Shown: positions 1 to 8,829, counted from the first letter of the stretch. The stretch: DNA of 53,701 nucleotides from JBBSBY01 sp038250835 (GCA_038250835.1 JBBSBY010000015.1:1-53701), one strand, 5' to 3'. Notes: generated by a model not told the origin, from the letters alone. Numbers and translations: made by a program.

Positions 1-708
1 ATTGGGGGGGACTCGCCAGCCCGTTGGGCAAACTGAAAGCACATGTATATAGGAAGGACCTTTGACTTCCTTGGCCTTTTGAATCTTTTTAATAAGATCC
101 TGATAATACGTGGGACAAGCGGTTGCCGTATACGGTATACCATGAGCCGCGGCTATTGCCGTCATATCTTTCTTCCAGGTCATTTGACCTGCGGGCGTGA
201 CGCAGCCTGCCGGGGATGTCGTGGTCGCCGCGCCGAAAGGAGTTGATGATGATCTTTGCACACCCGTGTTCATGTACGCCTCATTGTCAACACATACGTA
301 AATGACTCTTTGACCGCGTTCCATCATACCGGAAAGCGCTTGAAATCCGATGTCCGTTGTCGCTCCGTCACCACCCATCGCAAGAATCGTGATATCACGG
401 TCCGGAATACGGCCCTTCCGACGCAGGGCCTTCAGTCCGGATTCCACCCCGGAAGCTACCGCCGCGGCGTTTTCAAAGGCAACATGGATCCAGGGCACAT
501 TCCATGATGTGTATGGGTAGGGGGAAGAAATAATCTCCATGCATCCGGTCGCCATGGCCATAATTACGTCCGGTCCAATAGCCTTAAGCACATGTCGGAC
601 CGCCAGCACTTCAGCGCAACCCTGGCATGCTCGATGACCGGAGTTAATGTATTCCTCAGCAGGGAAATTCTTTACAGGTCTTAACAGTTTCTGTTTCGCT
701 TCAGCCAT
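1..708 (-). CDS. porB: Pyruvate:ferredoxin oxidoreductase, beta subunit (C-terminus cut by window edge)
   Basis: Thiamine-diphosphate subunit of a 2-oxoacid:ferredoxin oxidoreductase, which with PorA decarboxylates pyruvate to acetyl-CoA and passes electrons to ferredoxin. The visible 236 residues start MAEAKQKLLRPVKNFP. They carry a CxxC pair at residues 28-31 (CQGC) and the TPP/Mg motif GGDGATTDIG with GDG near residues 113-115, followed by DNEAYMNTG and QRSSSTP, all typical of PorB. The frame stays open to base 1 (last residues GWRVPPN), so only the C-terminus is missing. A GGAGAG Shine-Dalgarno precedes the ATG. It is the last gene of porG-porD-porA-porB, 19 bp after porA. Pyruvate specificity is inferred from subunit order and similarity; another 2-oxoacid is possible. 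Confidence 0.92.
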   Translation of the reverse strand, partial: MAEAKQKLLRPVKNFPAEEYINSGHRACQGCAEVLAVRHVLKAIGPDVIMAMATGCMEIISSPYPYTSWNVPWIHVAFENAAAVASGVESGLKALRRKGRIPDRDITILAMGGDGATTDIGFQALSGMMERGQRVIYVCVDNEAYMNTGVQRSSSTPFGAATTTSPAGCVTPAGQMTWKKDMTAIAAAHGIPYTATACPTYYQDLIKKIQKAKEVKGPSYIHVLSVCPTGWRVPPN

Positions 709-727
709 GAGGCTCTCCTAATCTGCG

Positions 728-1891
728 TTAACCACGCACGCCAAAGAAATGATAATCGTAATCGGTTTGGGCCAAAGACTGTTCCACCATTGCGCAAACA
801 TCGTCAGGTGTAACGTCTCTCCCGCCCAGGCCCGCTATCACGGAATGCACCTTCGGCCTTTGGGCTTCGTGATACAACAAAGCCCGGAGCTCAGCCGTCA
901 CTGGAGAACTTGCCGCGCCGAGCGCCACCGCTCGGTCCAGCACCACGAGGTCTTTGGCGCCACTCAGTGTTTGTTTAAGCTCTTTGCAAGGCAGTGGTCT
1001 CCACAGTCTGAGCTTCACTAATCCGACTTTTTTGCCTTGTTCTCTCAATTGATCTACGGCCAAAGAGGCGGTTTCCCCAATTGATCCCATTGTGAAAATT
1101 ATAGTTTCTGCGCCGTCTGTTTTGTAAGTTTCGACAGGGGAATATTTTCGGCCCGTCATCTTGGCCATCTCATCCCAGGCTTCATTTATGTGAGGCTCAG
1201 ATTTCCAGAGAGCATCATCATGAGCCATCTTTTGTTCCGTGTAAATTTCAGGCATGCCGAATGCGCCCATTGAAACTGCTTTGTCGGGATAAAGTCTGTG
1301 CAGCGGCTGAAATGGCGGCAAGTACTTTTTGACCATTTCTTTATCCCAAAATTCGATGGGTTCAACCACATGGGTGAGATTGAAGCCGTCCACATTGATC
1401 ATCACGGGCAATGATACTCTTGGATCTTCGGCTACTTTAAAGGCATGAAAAATTGCGTCGTAAACTTCTTGGCCGTTTTCGCAAAAGACCTGTATCCAGC
1501 CGGAATCACGAACCATCATTGTGTCGGAATGATCATTCCAAATAGAAAGGGGAGCGCTGAGAGCTCGGTTTGCCAAAAACATGACCATCGGTAACCGCAT
1601 TGACGATGCGATGTAGACGATTTCCGCCATAAGGGCTAGGCCCTGAGCCGCTGTGGCCGTAAAGGTCCTGGCGCCGACGGCCGCCGACCCGCAGCATACG
1701 CTCATGGCCGAATGTTCCGACTCTACCGGCACGAATTCGGCGTTAAGATGACCTTCGGCTACAAGCTCAGAGAGATGCTCAACGACGTGAGTCTGGGGCG
1801 TAATTGGGTAAGCCGCCACTACATCGACATCACACAATCCTATAGCGTCTGCGGCGGCAATTGAAACTTCGATACCTACTTTCTTGCCCAT
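728..1891 (-). CDS. porA: Pyruvate:ferredoxin oxidoreductase, alpha subunit
   Basis: Catalytic alpha subunit (387 aa, usual length for four-subunit PORs) that pairs with PorB to form the TPP site. The N-terminal pyrimidine-binding domain shows AAYPITPQTHVVEHL and EHSAMSVCCGSAAVGAR followed by FTATAAQGLALM. The C-terminal part has the LVVLDRAVALGAASSPV segment seen in PorA domain II. The ATG shares its A with the porD stop codon (TAATG), so translation of porD and porA is probably coupled. Cytoplasmic, central anaerobic carbon metabolism. The family is certain; substrate is inferred. Confidence 0.93.
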   Translation of the reverse strand: MGKKVGIEVSIAAADAIGLCDVDVVAAYPITPQTHVVEHLSELVAEGHLNAEFVPVESEHSAMSVCCGSAAVGARTFTATAAQGLALMAEIVYIASSMRLPMVMFLANRALSAPLSIWNDHSDTMMVRDSGWIQVFCENGQEVYDAIFHAFKVAEDPRVSLPVMINVDGFNLTHVVEPIEFWDKEMVKKYLPPFQPLHRLYPDKAVSMGAFGMPEIYTEQKMAHDDALWKSEPHINEAWDEMAKMTGRKYSPVETYKTDGAETIIFTMGSIGETASLAVDQLREQGKKVGLVKLRLWRPLPCKELKQTLSGAKDLVVLDRAVALGAASSPVTAELRALLYHEAQRPKVHSVIAGLGGRDVTPDDVCAMVEQSLAQTDYDYHFFGVRG

Positions 1892-2187
1892 TATGCGGTC
1901 TCCTCTTCCATCTCAATGGCATTCGTCGGGCACTCGTGAGCGCAAATACCGCAGCCTTTGCAGTAATCGAAATTCCAGACCACGCGATTATTCTCAAAAT
2001 CCTGGGAAATAGCGGCGTCCGGGCACATGATGTAGCACCTTGAACATCTAATGCAGGCTTCTTCTTTATATTTGGGACGTTGGGACCGCCAAGTTCCGGT
2101 GTGGTAACATCCGGCGTTTCCGGGTTCGGTGATTATTCCGCCGGCTTCTACCTCCTGCCAGGCGATTTCATCCATAGGTTTGGTCAC
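1891..2187 (-). CDS. porD: Pyruvate:ferredoxin oxidoreductase, delta (2x[4Fe-4S] ferredoxin) subunit
   Basis: Ferredoxin-like delta subunit of 98 aa that carries electrons from the TPP site to external ferredoxin. Two classical cluster motifs are visible, CIRCSRCYIMCP and CKGCGICAHECP, each followed by the usual D/T-A/N-A-I. The N-terminal stretch containing GNAGCYHTGTWRSQRP is typical of PorD. Translation appears to start at GTG (2187), because GGAGG lies 5 nt upstream and the overlapping ATG at 2189 would hit a stop at once. A 92-bp gap separates it from porG; it touches porA downstream. Confidence 0.92.
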   Translation of the reverse strand: MTKPMDEIAWQEVEAGGIITEPGNAGCYHTGTWRSQRPKYKEEACIRCSRCYIMCPDAAISQDFENNRVVWNFDYCKGCGICAHECPTNAIEMEEETA

Positions 2188-2279
2188 ATTTTCCTCCGAG
2201 TTAATGCTCCGATAGATTCGGCAATGTGGTCACTTTCAAAGCGTGGCGACCAATGCCGAGGCTCACCGGCAGAGAGTTC

Positions 2280-2828
2280 CTAATCAGCCATAACGGTTTC
2301 TTCAAAAGCCCGTTCCATCGCCTGAATATTTCTTGGAGCGATTTTACCGAACCTTTTCCTGAATGGATCCTTTAAGTCATCAATCGACAAAAGCCCCATG
2401 CTTTTTACCAGGGCGCCCACCATGGTCGTATTGGTTATAGGTAATCCTAAAACTTCCTTGGCAATTTTACCCGCGTCAACAAGCGCCAGTTTGCCGCTGT
2501 AACCGAGCTTTTCACGAATTTGCGCGGCATCGGCGTTGGTGTTGATAACTAGCATCCCGCCTTCACGAAGCCCCTCAGTCGGGTTTGCTATGTCTAAAAG
2601 GGAGGGATCAAGCACAACAACGACATCAGGATTGTAAACTTTGGACCTCAGCCGGATGGGGTCTTCATCCATTCTGGCAAAAGCCACGACTGGAGCGCCG
2701 CGCCTTTCCGGTCCAAAACTGGGGAAAGCTGTAGCGTACTTACCCGTATTTATGGCGGCTTGAGCAACCAGTTCGGCAGATGTAACCGCCCCCTGTCCGC
2801 CCCTACCATGAAACCTCATTTCAATCAT
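2280..2828 (-). CDS. porG: Pyruvate:ferredoxin oxidoreductase, gamma subunit
   Basis: Gamma subunit of the POR complex (182 aa). It has the family opening MIEMRFHGRGGQGAVTSAEL, then the FPSFGPERRGAPV segment and the VVVLDPSL motif. In this superfamily the domain contributes to CoA binding and assembly. The ATG has a good AAGGAG ribosome site 6-7 nt upstream. It is the first por gene, and only 19 bp separate it from the small HTH gene upstream, which therefore probably shares its transcript. Confidence 0.93.
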   Translation of the reverse strand: MIEMRFHGRGGQGAVTSAELVAQAAINTGKYATAFPSFGPERRGAPVVAFARMDEDPIRLRSKVYNPDVVVVLDPSLLDIANPTEGLREGGMLVINTNADAAQIREKLGYSGKLALVDAGKIAKEVLGLPITNTTMVGALVKSMGLLSIDDLKDPFRKRFGKIAPRNIQAMERAFEETVMAD

Positions 2829-2847
2829 GGGTGCTCCTTTATATTAC

Positions 2848-3249
2848 TTATTCAAAGTCAGGAACTTCATCACCGTATTCATTCGTTAGTGGAAACCTCA
2901 AATGATCATTGATAATTTCCATACAACTTATTATGTGATATTTGGCTTCCGCCAGCTCAAGTATTTCCGAAGGCAGCAATTCAGTTTTGTGCAGATAACC
3001 GTCTATTCTCTCGTTCAGTGTGGTGAGATGGCGCAAATCTGATTGATAGAAATCGTCCTCAGTTTCACTGGATTCATTTTGGTGAGACACCGATTGGACA
3101 AGTTTCTTATCCCATTCATCTATTTTTTTCCATCTGGCCACCGTTGCCGGATGCACACCTAGCTTTGTGGCAAGCTCTTTATTGGTGATCCGGCCCCGAT
3201 CGTTCAAGAAAGTAACTTCGGCGTTTTTACGATCCTGGTTCTTCTTCAT
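2848..3249 (-). CDS. Small helix-turn-helix protein heading the por operon
   Basis: A protein of about 133 aa of unknown function. Near the N-terminus a clear HTH reads ITNKELATKLGVHPATVARW, followed by KKIDEWDKK; this resembles the N-terminal HTH of phage small-terminase-like proteins and some MarR/Xre-type wings. The rest is acidic and helical, ending DEVPDFE, with no second domain recognised. I chose ATG 3249 (MKKNQDRKNAEV) because AGGAG sits 8 nt upstream; a longer frame from GTG 3300 lacks support. It lies 19 bp before porG in the same direction, so it may be a local regulator or a domesticated phage-type DNA-binding protein. The regulator role is inference. Confidence 0.7.
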   Translation of the reverse strand: MKKNQDRKNAEVTFLNDRGRITNKELATKLGVHPATVARWKKIDEWDKKLVQSVSHQNESSETEDDFYQSDLRHLTTLNERIDGYLHKTELLPSEILELAEAKYHIISCMEIINDHLRFPLTNEYGDEVPDFE

Positions 3250-3345
3250 TTTTGGGACTCCTGCGCCCGGTCGGGCCACTTCGTAAAGGGACACGATCAC
3301 AAACTCATATTAATATCAAATATTGGAGTGATTGTTCAAGGATTA

Positions 3346-3373
3346 TTGACCTGAGATTTTCGAGATGTATTAT
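3346..3373 (+). promoter_or_regulatory. Candidate sigma-70 promoter for uvrC
   Basis: TTGACC (3346-3351) and TATTAT (3368-3373) are separated by 16 bp in an AT-rich gap between the divergent HTH/por operon and uvrC. Transcription would begin near 3381, leaving a 5' leader of about 115 nt that contains the hairpin at 3417-3445. Assigned by eye from consensus. Confidence 0.4.
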
Positions 3374-3416
3374 ATTCTTTACAGAAAATGCGCAAGGCTA
3401 CACGTTACGACATCCC

Positions 3417-3445
3417 GGAGTTTGCGAAGTTTCCTTACAAACTCC
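3417..3445 (+). other. Hairpin in the uvrC leader
   Basis: GGAGTTTG (3417-3424) and CAAACTCC (3438-3445) form a perfect 8-bp stem with a 13-nt loop, 52 nt before the uvrC start. There is no T-tract, so it is not a standard terminator. It could stabilise the leader or be a dyad binding site. Confidence 0.4.
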
Positions 3446-3496
3446 ATGAATAATCAATTATATAAGAAATAATACTATATAAGTAATTTACACACA

Positions 3497-5350
3497 ATGC
3501 CCGTCACTGAAGATTTCCTGAAACAGCTACCCACAGGCCCCGGGGTTTATATGATGATCGACAAAAAAGGAAACATCCTTTATGTCGGGAAAGCTGGAAA
3601 CCTGCGGTCTCGCGTCCGCAGTTACTTTATTCAAGGTAGAGATGAAAGGCCTTCGGTTCAATTTCTTGTAGCTCGGGTGGACTGCGTCAAAACGCTGCTT
3701 ACGGACACTGAAAAAGAAGCCCTGATTCTCGAAAATAATCTAATAAAGCAGCACAAGCCCAAATATAATATCAATTTACGAGATGATAAATCTTTTTTTT
3801 CCTTACGTTTAAACATTTCACATAAATTCCCAAAACTCAGTCTCATACGCACTCAGAAAATAAAAGCCGATGGTCAGCGTTACTTTGGCCCTTATTCTTC
3901 CGCAAGGGACGCTAAGGTCACTCTGAAATTCATTCTTAAGCTTTTCCCGCTGAGACAGTGCACTGACAGGCAATTAAGCGTTTGCAAACGGCCGTGTCTC
4001 AATTGTCAGATGAAGCGCTGCTTATGTCCGTGCGCGGGATTAGTCACAAAAGAAGAGTACGGTCGAATGGTGGAAGCCGTTACCCTCCTTTTGCAGGGCA
4101 GGAGTGAAGATCTTTTGAATAATATGCGTGAAAAGATGGAGCTGGCCGCTCTGGATCTTAGATTTGAAGAGGCTGCTCGCATTCGCGATCAATTAACGTC
4201 AATAGAGAAAACTCTGGAAGCTCAGAATGTTTCTTTTTTCCACCTTAAAGATACGGATGTCGTAGCTATTATTGGGGAAGACCCCGACCTTTACATTGTT
4301 CAAGCTCTCTCATTTAGAAAAGGAAATCTCCTTTCCGCTGAAAGTTTCGTATTGAGAAACAAGGTCTTGGAATTGGAAGAAATTCTCGCAGCTTCAATTA
4401 AGCAAATCTATTCCGACGGCGCCTTTATTCCCAAAGAAATCCTGGTATCTCGACCGATTGAACAACCTGATTTGCTGGAAACGTGGTTATCTGAGATGCG
4501 GCAAAATAAGGTCACAATAAGAGTCCCTACCAAGGGCCGCGGGTTACATCTATTGCAACTGGCGCTGAAAAACGCCCATGACGCTCTGATAAGAGAAAAA
4601 ACCAAAAACAGCTTACAGAAGAGTCTTGAAATCATAGCGGAACGCCTTCACCTGAAATCCACCCCGAGTGTAATTGAGTGCTACGATATATCCAATGTGG
4701 CCGGCAGCGATCCTGTGGGCGCCAAAGTCAGCTTTAAAGACGGCATGCCGGATAAATCAGCATACAGAAAATTTAAGATGAGAGGGTTTGCGGATCAGGA
4801 TGATCCGGGCATGATTCACCAAACCGTCTCTCGACGTCTTTTTCATCGTGATGAAGATCCTCTGCCGGACCTTTTCCTTATCGATGGAGGAAAATCACAG
4901 CTAAACGCCGCAAATTTAGCCTTACACGAAATTTTGGGGGAAGCGGCGCCGCCGGTAGTCGCAATAGCGAAAGGCCGTTTAGAGGGCGAAAATGACCGAT
5001 TTTATCGACCAAATCGGAAAAATGAACTGAGTTTTCCAAAGGAGGACACCGGTTTGTTTCTGCTAATGAGGATTCGTGATGAGGCCCACAGGTTTGTCCA
5101 TGCTTTTCACACTAATACCCGTAAGAAAACCGTGATCCGTTCAGCTTTAGATGGAGCGAGAGGCATCGGGCCCAGGAAGAGACAAAACCTGCTTACGACG
5201 TTTGGCGGCGTTAAAGGGATAATGGCCGCTCCCGATTCCAAACTTCTGGAGGTTTCCGGAATTACTTCCAAAGATATTCTCAACATCAGGCGACACTTTG
5301 CAAAAGAAGCCGAGACCGTCGAGACTGAGCTATTTGATTACAATGCGTAG
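3497..5350 (+). CDS. uvrC: Excinuclease ABC subunit C
   Basis: UvrC (617 aa, full length) makes both incisions in nucleotide excision repair with UvrA and UvrB. Domains in order: GIY-YIG nuclease at residues about 12-95 (GPGVYMMIDKKG, ILYVGKAGNLRSRV); a cysteine-rich segment at about 154-180 (CTDRQLSVCKRPCLNC and CLCPC) matching the Fe-S region of UvrC; a UVR helix at about 215-235 (FEEAARIRDQL) that contacts UvrB; the RNase H-like C-terminal nuclease with ECYDISNVAGSDPVG and FLIDGGKSQL; and a terminal helix-hairpin-helix (GARGIGPRKRQNLLTTFGG). No neighbouring uvr gene is present. The first ATG is used, without a strong ribosome site. Confidence 0.97.
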   Translation: MPVTEDFLKQLPTGPGVYMMIDKKGNILYVGKAGNLRSRVRSYFIQGRDERPSVQFLVARVDCVKTLLTDTEKEALILENNLIKQHKPKYNINLRDDKSFFSLRLNISHKFPKLSLIRTQKIKADGQRYFGPYSSARDAKVTLKFILKLFPLRQCTDRQLSVCKRPCLNCQMKRCLCPCAGLVTKEEYGRMVEAVTLLLQGRSEDLLNNMREKMELAALDLRFEEAARIRDQLTSIEKTLEAQNVSFFHLKDTDVVAIIGEDPDLYIVQALSFRKGNLLSAESFVLRNKVLELEEILAASIKQIYSDGAFIPKEILVSRPIEQPDLLETWLSEMRQNKVTIRVPTKGRGLHLLQLALKNAHDALIREKTKNSLQKSLEIIAERLHLKSTPSVIECYDISNVAGSDPVGAKVSFKDGMPDKSAYRKFKMRGFADQDDPGMIHQTVSRRLFHRDEDPLPDLFLIDGGKSQLNAANLALHEILGEAAPPVVAIAKGRLEGENDRFYRPNRKNELSFPKEDTGLFLLMRIRDEAHRFVHAFHTNTRKKTVIRSALDGARGIGPRKRQNLLTTFGGVKGIMAAPDSKLLEVSGITSKDILNIRRHFAKEAETVETELFDYNA

Positions 5351-5526
5351 CCGAATAGCTATGTTTAATTCAGAATGTGCGGTATTGTCGTCGCTGAATT
5401 TTGGAATTGATACATTAACGGGGTTGATGATCCTCAGCAGCGAGGCTACTGAGGAACTGAAGGATCGTCCACCGGGACCACTGAAGAAAGTTGACGCCGA
5501 ATTAGCTCGTTAAGGAGACAATTGCG

Positions 5527-7044
5527 ATGGATAAACCACCGTCAGCGGTTCTGATTTCACTTATAGATACTACAAGTAATCATGGACTCAAATACGTCCA
5601 TTCTTCACTTCTCAATGCCGGCTATGATTCTCGGGTCGTGTTCTGCACGACCGGCTCCGACTCATGTTTCGATCATGTGGCCCAGTTCGTGAAAGATGTT
5701 GCGCCCGATGTCGTAGGAATAAGCATCATGAGCCGATTTTTCCCCTCAGCAGTCCACCTGTCCAGGGTAATCAGACGCGCCGGCAATGACGGCATCCCGA
5801 TCATGTGGGGCGGCATACATCCGACCATTGATCCTGAAAGCTGTAAAGAACATGCGGATTATATTTGCGTAGGCGAAGGCGAACATTCTCTGGTTGAGTT
5901 CCTCCAGAGTTTAAACGGAGGCGGCTTGACGACGGACGTTCCCGGAATCGCCGACTCCGGCGCGGGCGATTATGAGCTCAGCAGACCTATTGAGGATCTT
6001 GATTCTCTATCTTTCCCGGAGCTTATTCCCCACAATTCATGGGTTACGGATTCCGGGACGCTAAAGCGATTGACTCCTTCACTTCTTAAAAAACATACCG
6101 GCCATAACGGCGCTTACCTCGGTGTAATGACATCGCGGGGGTGCCCTTTTGCCTGCACCTATTGTTGCAACAACCTACTGCATAAAATATACGGCAAGAA
6201 GATAAGGAAACGCAGCCCGGAGAATGTAGTGGCTGAGATCGAGATGAACCTTTCCCAATCAGGGGTTCCCATTCGTTATGTCTCGATAAATGACGATTGC
6301 TTTACGGCCCATTCTTCGGAATGGCTGGAGAGATTCGTTACTTGTTACAAGCACATTCGCATCCCTCTCGTGTTCCGAGCGATACCCCAATTCGTCACAA
6401 GAGAAAAGATTTCGATATTGAAAGCCGCTCCTTGCGGATTAGCATTACTGGGCCTCCAAAGCGGCAGTGAACGGACCCTTGCGGAGGTGTATAAACGCCG
6501 ACACTCCACAAAGGCATTCCTGGAATGCACTCGTTTGCTGCATGAACACGACATACCTGCCGTGTATGACATTATCGTGGAAAACCCATACGAGACAGTA
6601 GAGGACGTTGAAAGGACAGTGGAAATCACCGCCCAGCTACCAAAAAGTTCTTATGTGTCTCTGTTTTCTCTCACTTTTTACAAATACACTGAACTCTATG
6701 ACATGGCAAAAAATGACGGATATCCTGTGGACGAACATTTGACAAAGAGTCAAGACGCATGGGCAAAGGCCGGCAAGGAAGCTCAAGCGATCAGAATTGC
6801 GGCTCTCCTAAACAAGAGGACGGCCCTGGCGATTCTCCATGGTTCAACCGGATGGAGAAATGTAGCGCTGTCGGCGGTTTCATTCCTGTCCCTCAAGGTG
6901 CTGGAGCCTTTGCGTCACTTGAAAATCACTTATCTCTCACACGGCAGGAATATACCGGCCTGTGCCAAAACATTGCTCCCTCATATTCGAGACTATTGCA
7001 AACGGTACTTCTCCTTTTCAGACGTCAACAAGGTTGAGCACTAA
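5527..7044 (+). CDS. Radical SAM protein with B12-binding-like N-terminal domain
   Basis: A 505-aa enzyme of the BchE/UPF0313-like group. The N-terminal ~150 residues have the Rossmann-like cobalamin-domain pattern (VVGISIMSRFF, IPIMWGGIHPTIDPE, ADYICVGEGEHSLVEFL). The usual cobalamin-ligating DxHxxG is not seen, so B12 may be bound without a lower His ligand, or not at all. The radical SAM core follows with SRGCPFACTYCCNN (CxxxCxxC for the [4Fe-4S] cluster), SINDDCF and LGLQSGSERTL. GGAG lies upstream of the ATG. It is flanked by uvrC and a long non-coding gap, so context gives no substrate. Related enzymes methylate or rearrange lipids, hopanoids and cofactors; the reaction here is unknown. 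Confidence 0.85.
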   Translation: MDKPPSAVLISLIDTTSNHGLKYVHSSLLNAGYDSRVVFCTTGSDSCFDHVAQFVKDVAPDVVGISIMSRFFPSAVHLSRVIRRAGNDGIPIMWGGIHPTIDPESCKEHADYICVGEGEHSLVEFLQSLNGGGLTTDVPGIADSGAGDYELSRPIEDLDSLSFPELIPHNSWVTDSGTLKRLTPSLLKKHTGHNGAYLGVMTSRGCPFACTYCCNNLLHKIYGKKIRKRSPENVVAEIEMNLSQSGVPIRYVSINDDCFTAHSSEWLERFVTCYKHIRIPLVFRAIPQFVTREKISILKAAPCGLALLGLQSGSERTLAEVYKRRHSTKAFLECTRLLHEHDIPAVYDIIVENPYETVEDVERTVEITAQLPKSSYVSLFSLTFYKYTELYDMAKNDGYPVDEHLTKSQDAWAKAGKEAQAIRIAALLNKRTALAILHGSTGWRNVALSAVSFLSLKVLEPLRHLKITYLSHGRNIPACAKTLLPHIRDYCKRYFSFSDVNKVEH

Positions 7045-7529
7045 ATATTCTCGGCGCCACAAGAGTTTCAATGGTCTCGACGCAAAGATATAATCCCCCA
7101 AACCCCCTTGTCAGTGGGACTTCCAATCATTTAGTCGCTAGTTCTACAATTGCTTTTAACGAAAGTTAACGCTTCTAAAGCGCACGTGGGAATTGATGTA
7201 AGACTGGAATTACAATTTGGCCCATATTGGACCCTGAGCAGGTATTGGAATGACGGAAGGAGAACGGCGACACTGTGACCTGCCTGAGCATCCCCAAAAA
7301 CCTTCCTACTGAGCCTAATTTTCTTATTACCTAATTTAGCCCCAGGTTCTTAGTATTACCTCGGTTTAAGGAGCGCCTACATTTGCTTTTATCATAAGGG
7401 TATTGATTTATCATCATTTTATGTTAGCTTGCTCAAGTCCGGCTGGCGGAGGGACGAGACGCCGTGCTTTCGATAGTCGTCGTGAGCATCTTATAAGTCG
7501 CCGGATTAGAAATACACCTGCGAGGTTCC
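7045..7529. other. Non-coding gap, no feature recognised
   Basis: 485 bp between the radical SAM gene and a secreted-protein gene. No convincing reading frame, RNA gene or repeat is visible. The stretch at 7430-7510 (GC-rich, several short complementary segments) could be a structured leader of the downstream gene, but I cannot match it to a known riboswitch. Confidence 0.4.
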
Positions 7530-8198
7530 ATGAGGTTTTTACTGCTCCTGATATTTTTTTTAGTTCCAACCGGATTTTGCCATGCGGCCAGTATTGAAGA
7601 ACATATTTTAGTTAATTATCCGCTTATCGTAAAAAGCATTGAACGCTACGGATTTGCGGGTCCTTTCGGCAGAGAAGTCGCTAAATTTGCGCTAATGAGA
7701 CAAATTGTTGAAGACGGCGCGGACAGAAATCACAGTCTTAGTATCGTCGGAATGTCTGTCGGAGAACCCCACGCATCCATAATGAAAACAGTGGGATTGA
7801 CTATGGGCCAAACCAACGAGCAGAATATGTGCTTGCGAAAAGTAACATCCTCCGAGGGAAACACATATTATTCGATTCATGGTCCTAGAGCCAACGTGTG
7901 TTCTGCAACGGCAATAGCCCTGTTGTGGGACTCATATGTGAATAAAACGCATTCAGAAAAATTTAAAGCGGAAGAATGTAAAGCCTGGAATTCATCAAAG
8001 GAAATATCAAGTAATATGGCCGGCAATTGCGCTGATTCAGAACAATGTGAACTGTACAACGCTGTAGAGCCGGCCAGACAAAAAGCTATTGAAAAAGCCA
8101 ACCGTCTATACAGCCCTACTGCGGCGGAGACAATCAAGACAATGGTGAAAAACTATGATTCACTCTTTGAATTCACCAAACCTAATGCGAAATTCTGA
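7530..8198 (+). CDS. Secreted protein of unknown function
   Basis: A 222-aa protein with a clear signal peptide (MRFLLLLIFFLVPTGFCHA, cleavage after CHA) and a mature part of about 200 residues. Five mature cysteines (in NMCLRK, ANVCSA, EECKAW, GNCADS and EQCELY) suggest disulfides or metal binding in the periplasm. No family is recognised. The body is mainly helical, with no internal membrane segment. GAGG lies just before the ATG. It converges on an exported nuclease gene; the pair share a hairpin at 8261-8283 but nothing links them functionally. Confidence 0.7.
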   Translation: MRFLLLLIFFLVPTGFCHAASIEEHILVNYPLIVKSIERYGFAGPFGREVAKFALMRQIVEDGADRNHSLSIVGMSVGEPHASIMKTVGLTMGQTNEQNMCLRKVTSSEGNTYYSIHGPRANVCSATAIALLWDSYVNKTHSEKFKAEECKAWNSSKEISSNMAGNCADSEQCELYNAVEPARQKAIEKANRLYSPTAAETIKTMVKNYDSLFEFTKPNAKF

Positions 8199-8260
8199 AG
8201 TGATGTATTACTTCTTGATCTGCGTAGATTAATCGGAACGAGCTCTATTAATCTTGATGT

Positions 8261-8283
8261 AAAGTCCGGCTCCTCCGGGCTTT
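8261..8283. terminator. Possible bidirectional terminator hairpin
   Basis: AAAGTCCGG (8261-8269) and CCGGGCTTT (8275-8283) form a 9-bp stem with one G-T pair and a 5-nt loop, placed exactly between two convergent genes. The T-run is short on both strands, so termination would be weak or factor-assisted. Confidence 0.45.
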
Positions 8284-8289
8284 ACACGC

Positions 8290-8829
8290 TTAACCCGGAT
8301 GTCTATATGAAAATAGATACTTCGGTAAGTACCATGGACGTTTCCAGCGCTTTTTGTGTTTCGCTTTACGAAATTCCCATGGAGGAGTGGGTTTAGGTAA
8401 AGACCATAATCCAATGCCCTTCGCCTTTGCCTCGGTTTCCAATCTGAAGAGATCGAAAGCGGTGGGCGCGTAGCGTCTGTAATACCAGGCTAAACCCTGT
8501 CGAATCAACTCTCGGTTCAAGCTGACATCGCCAATCCACACCCAGGCTACCACACGGCCATACCGGTCCTCGTCAATGGGGTCGATACGCGCTTGTTTCC
8601 CGAAAACCATTATACTCGTAAATTGCTTGGCTTTCGCTCCGAAATCCTGACCGCGTTCCGGACAATCGACTCCGTACAACCTTATCTTAATAGGTTTTTT
8701 GTACCGCATGACGCTTATGGTGTCCCCGTCCGCTACGGCCACGCATTTGCCTACCCATGCGCCGGAATGTATAGCGCTTACGCAAATGATAGAAATGATT
8801 GACAATGCTTTAAAAAAGTGGCGCATCAT
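8290..8829 (-). CDS. Exported thermonuclease-like (SNase fold) nuclease
   Basis: About 179 aa from ATG 8829 (MMRHFFKALSIISIICVSA), where a hydrophobic signal or anchor begins; a longer start at 8877 would put charged residues ahead of it. The SNase core shows VADGDTISV, IRLYGVDCPERGQDFG (Arg and Glu of the active site) and DRYGRVVAWV (the second catalytic Arg), then LIRQGLAWYYRRYAP and KAKGIGLW. All three residues matching R35, E43 and R87 of staphylococcal nuclease are present, so an active Ca-dependent nuclease acting outside the cytoplasm is likely. The C-terminal ~30 residues are strongly basic and aromatic (KHKKRWKRPWYLPK). Confidence 0.88.
   Translation of the reverse strand: MMRHFFKALSIISIICVSAIHSGAWVGKCVAVADGDTISVMRYKKPIKIRLYGVDCPERGQDFGAKAKQFTSIMVFGKQARIDPIDEDRYGRVVAWVWIGDVSLNRELIRQGLAWYYRRYAPTAFDLFRLETEAKAKGIGLWSLPKPTPPWEFRKAKHKKRWKRPWYLPKYLFSYRHPG

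Noticed and set aside
5343..5513. Short frame between uvrC and the radical SAM gene
   Set aside because: No ribosome site, begins within the end of uvrC and its sequence shows no recognisable pattern.
7430..7515. GC-rich structured stretch before the secreted-protein gene resembling a riboswitch
   Set aside because: I could not match it to the conserved core of c-di-GMP, fluoride, SAM or cobalamin riboswitches.
7403..7597. Frame overlapping the start of the secreted-protein gene
   Set aside because: Other frame, no Shine-Dalgarno, no recognisable content; the gene at 7530 has a signal peptide and ribosome site.
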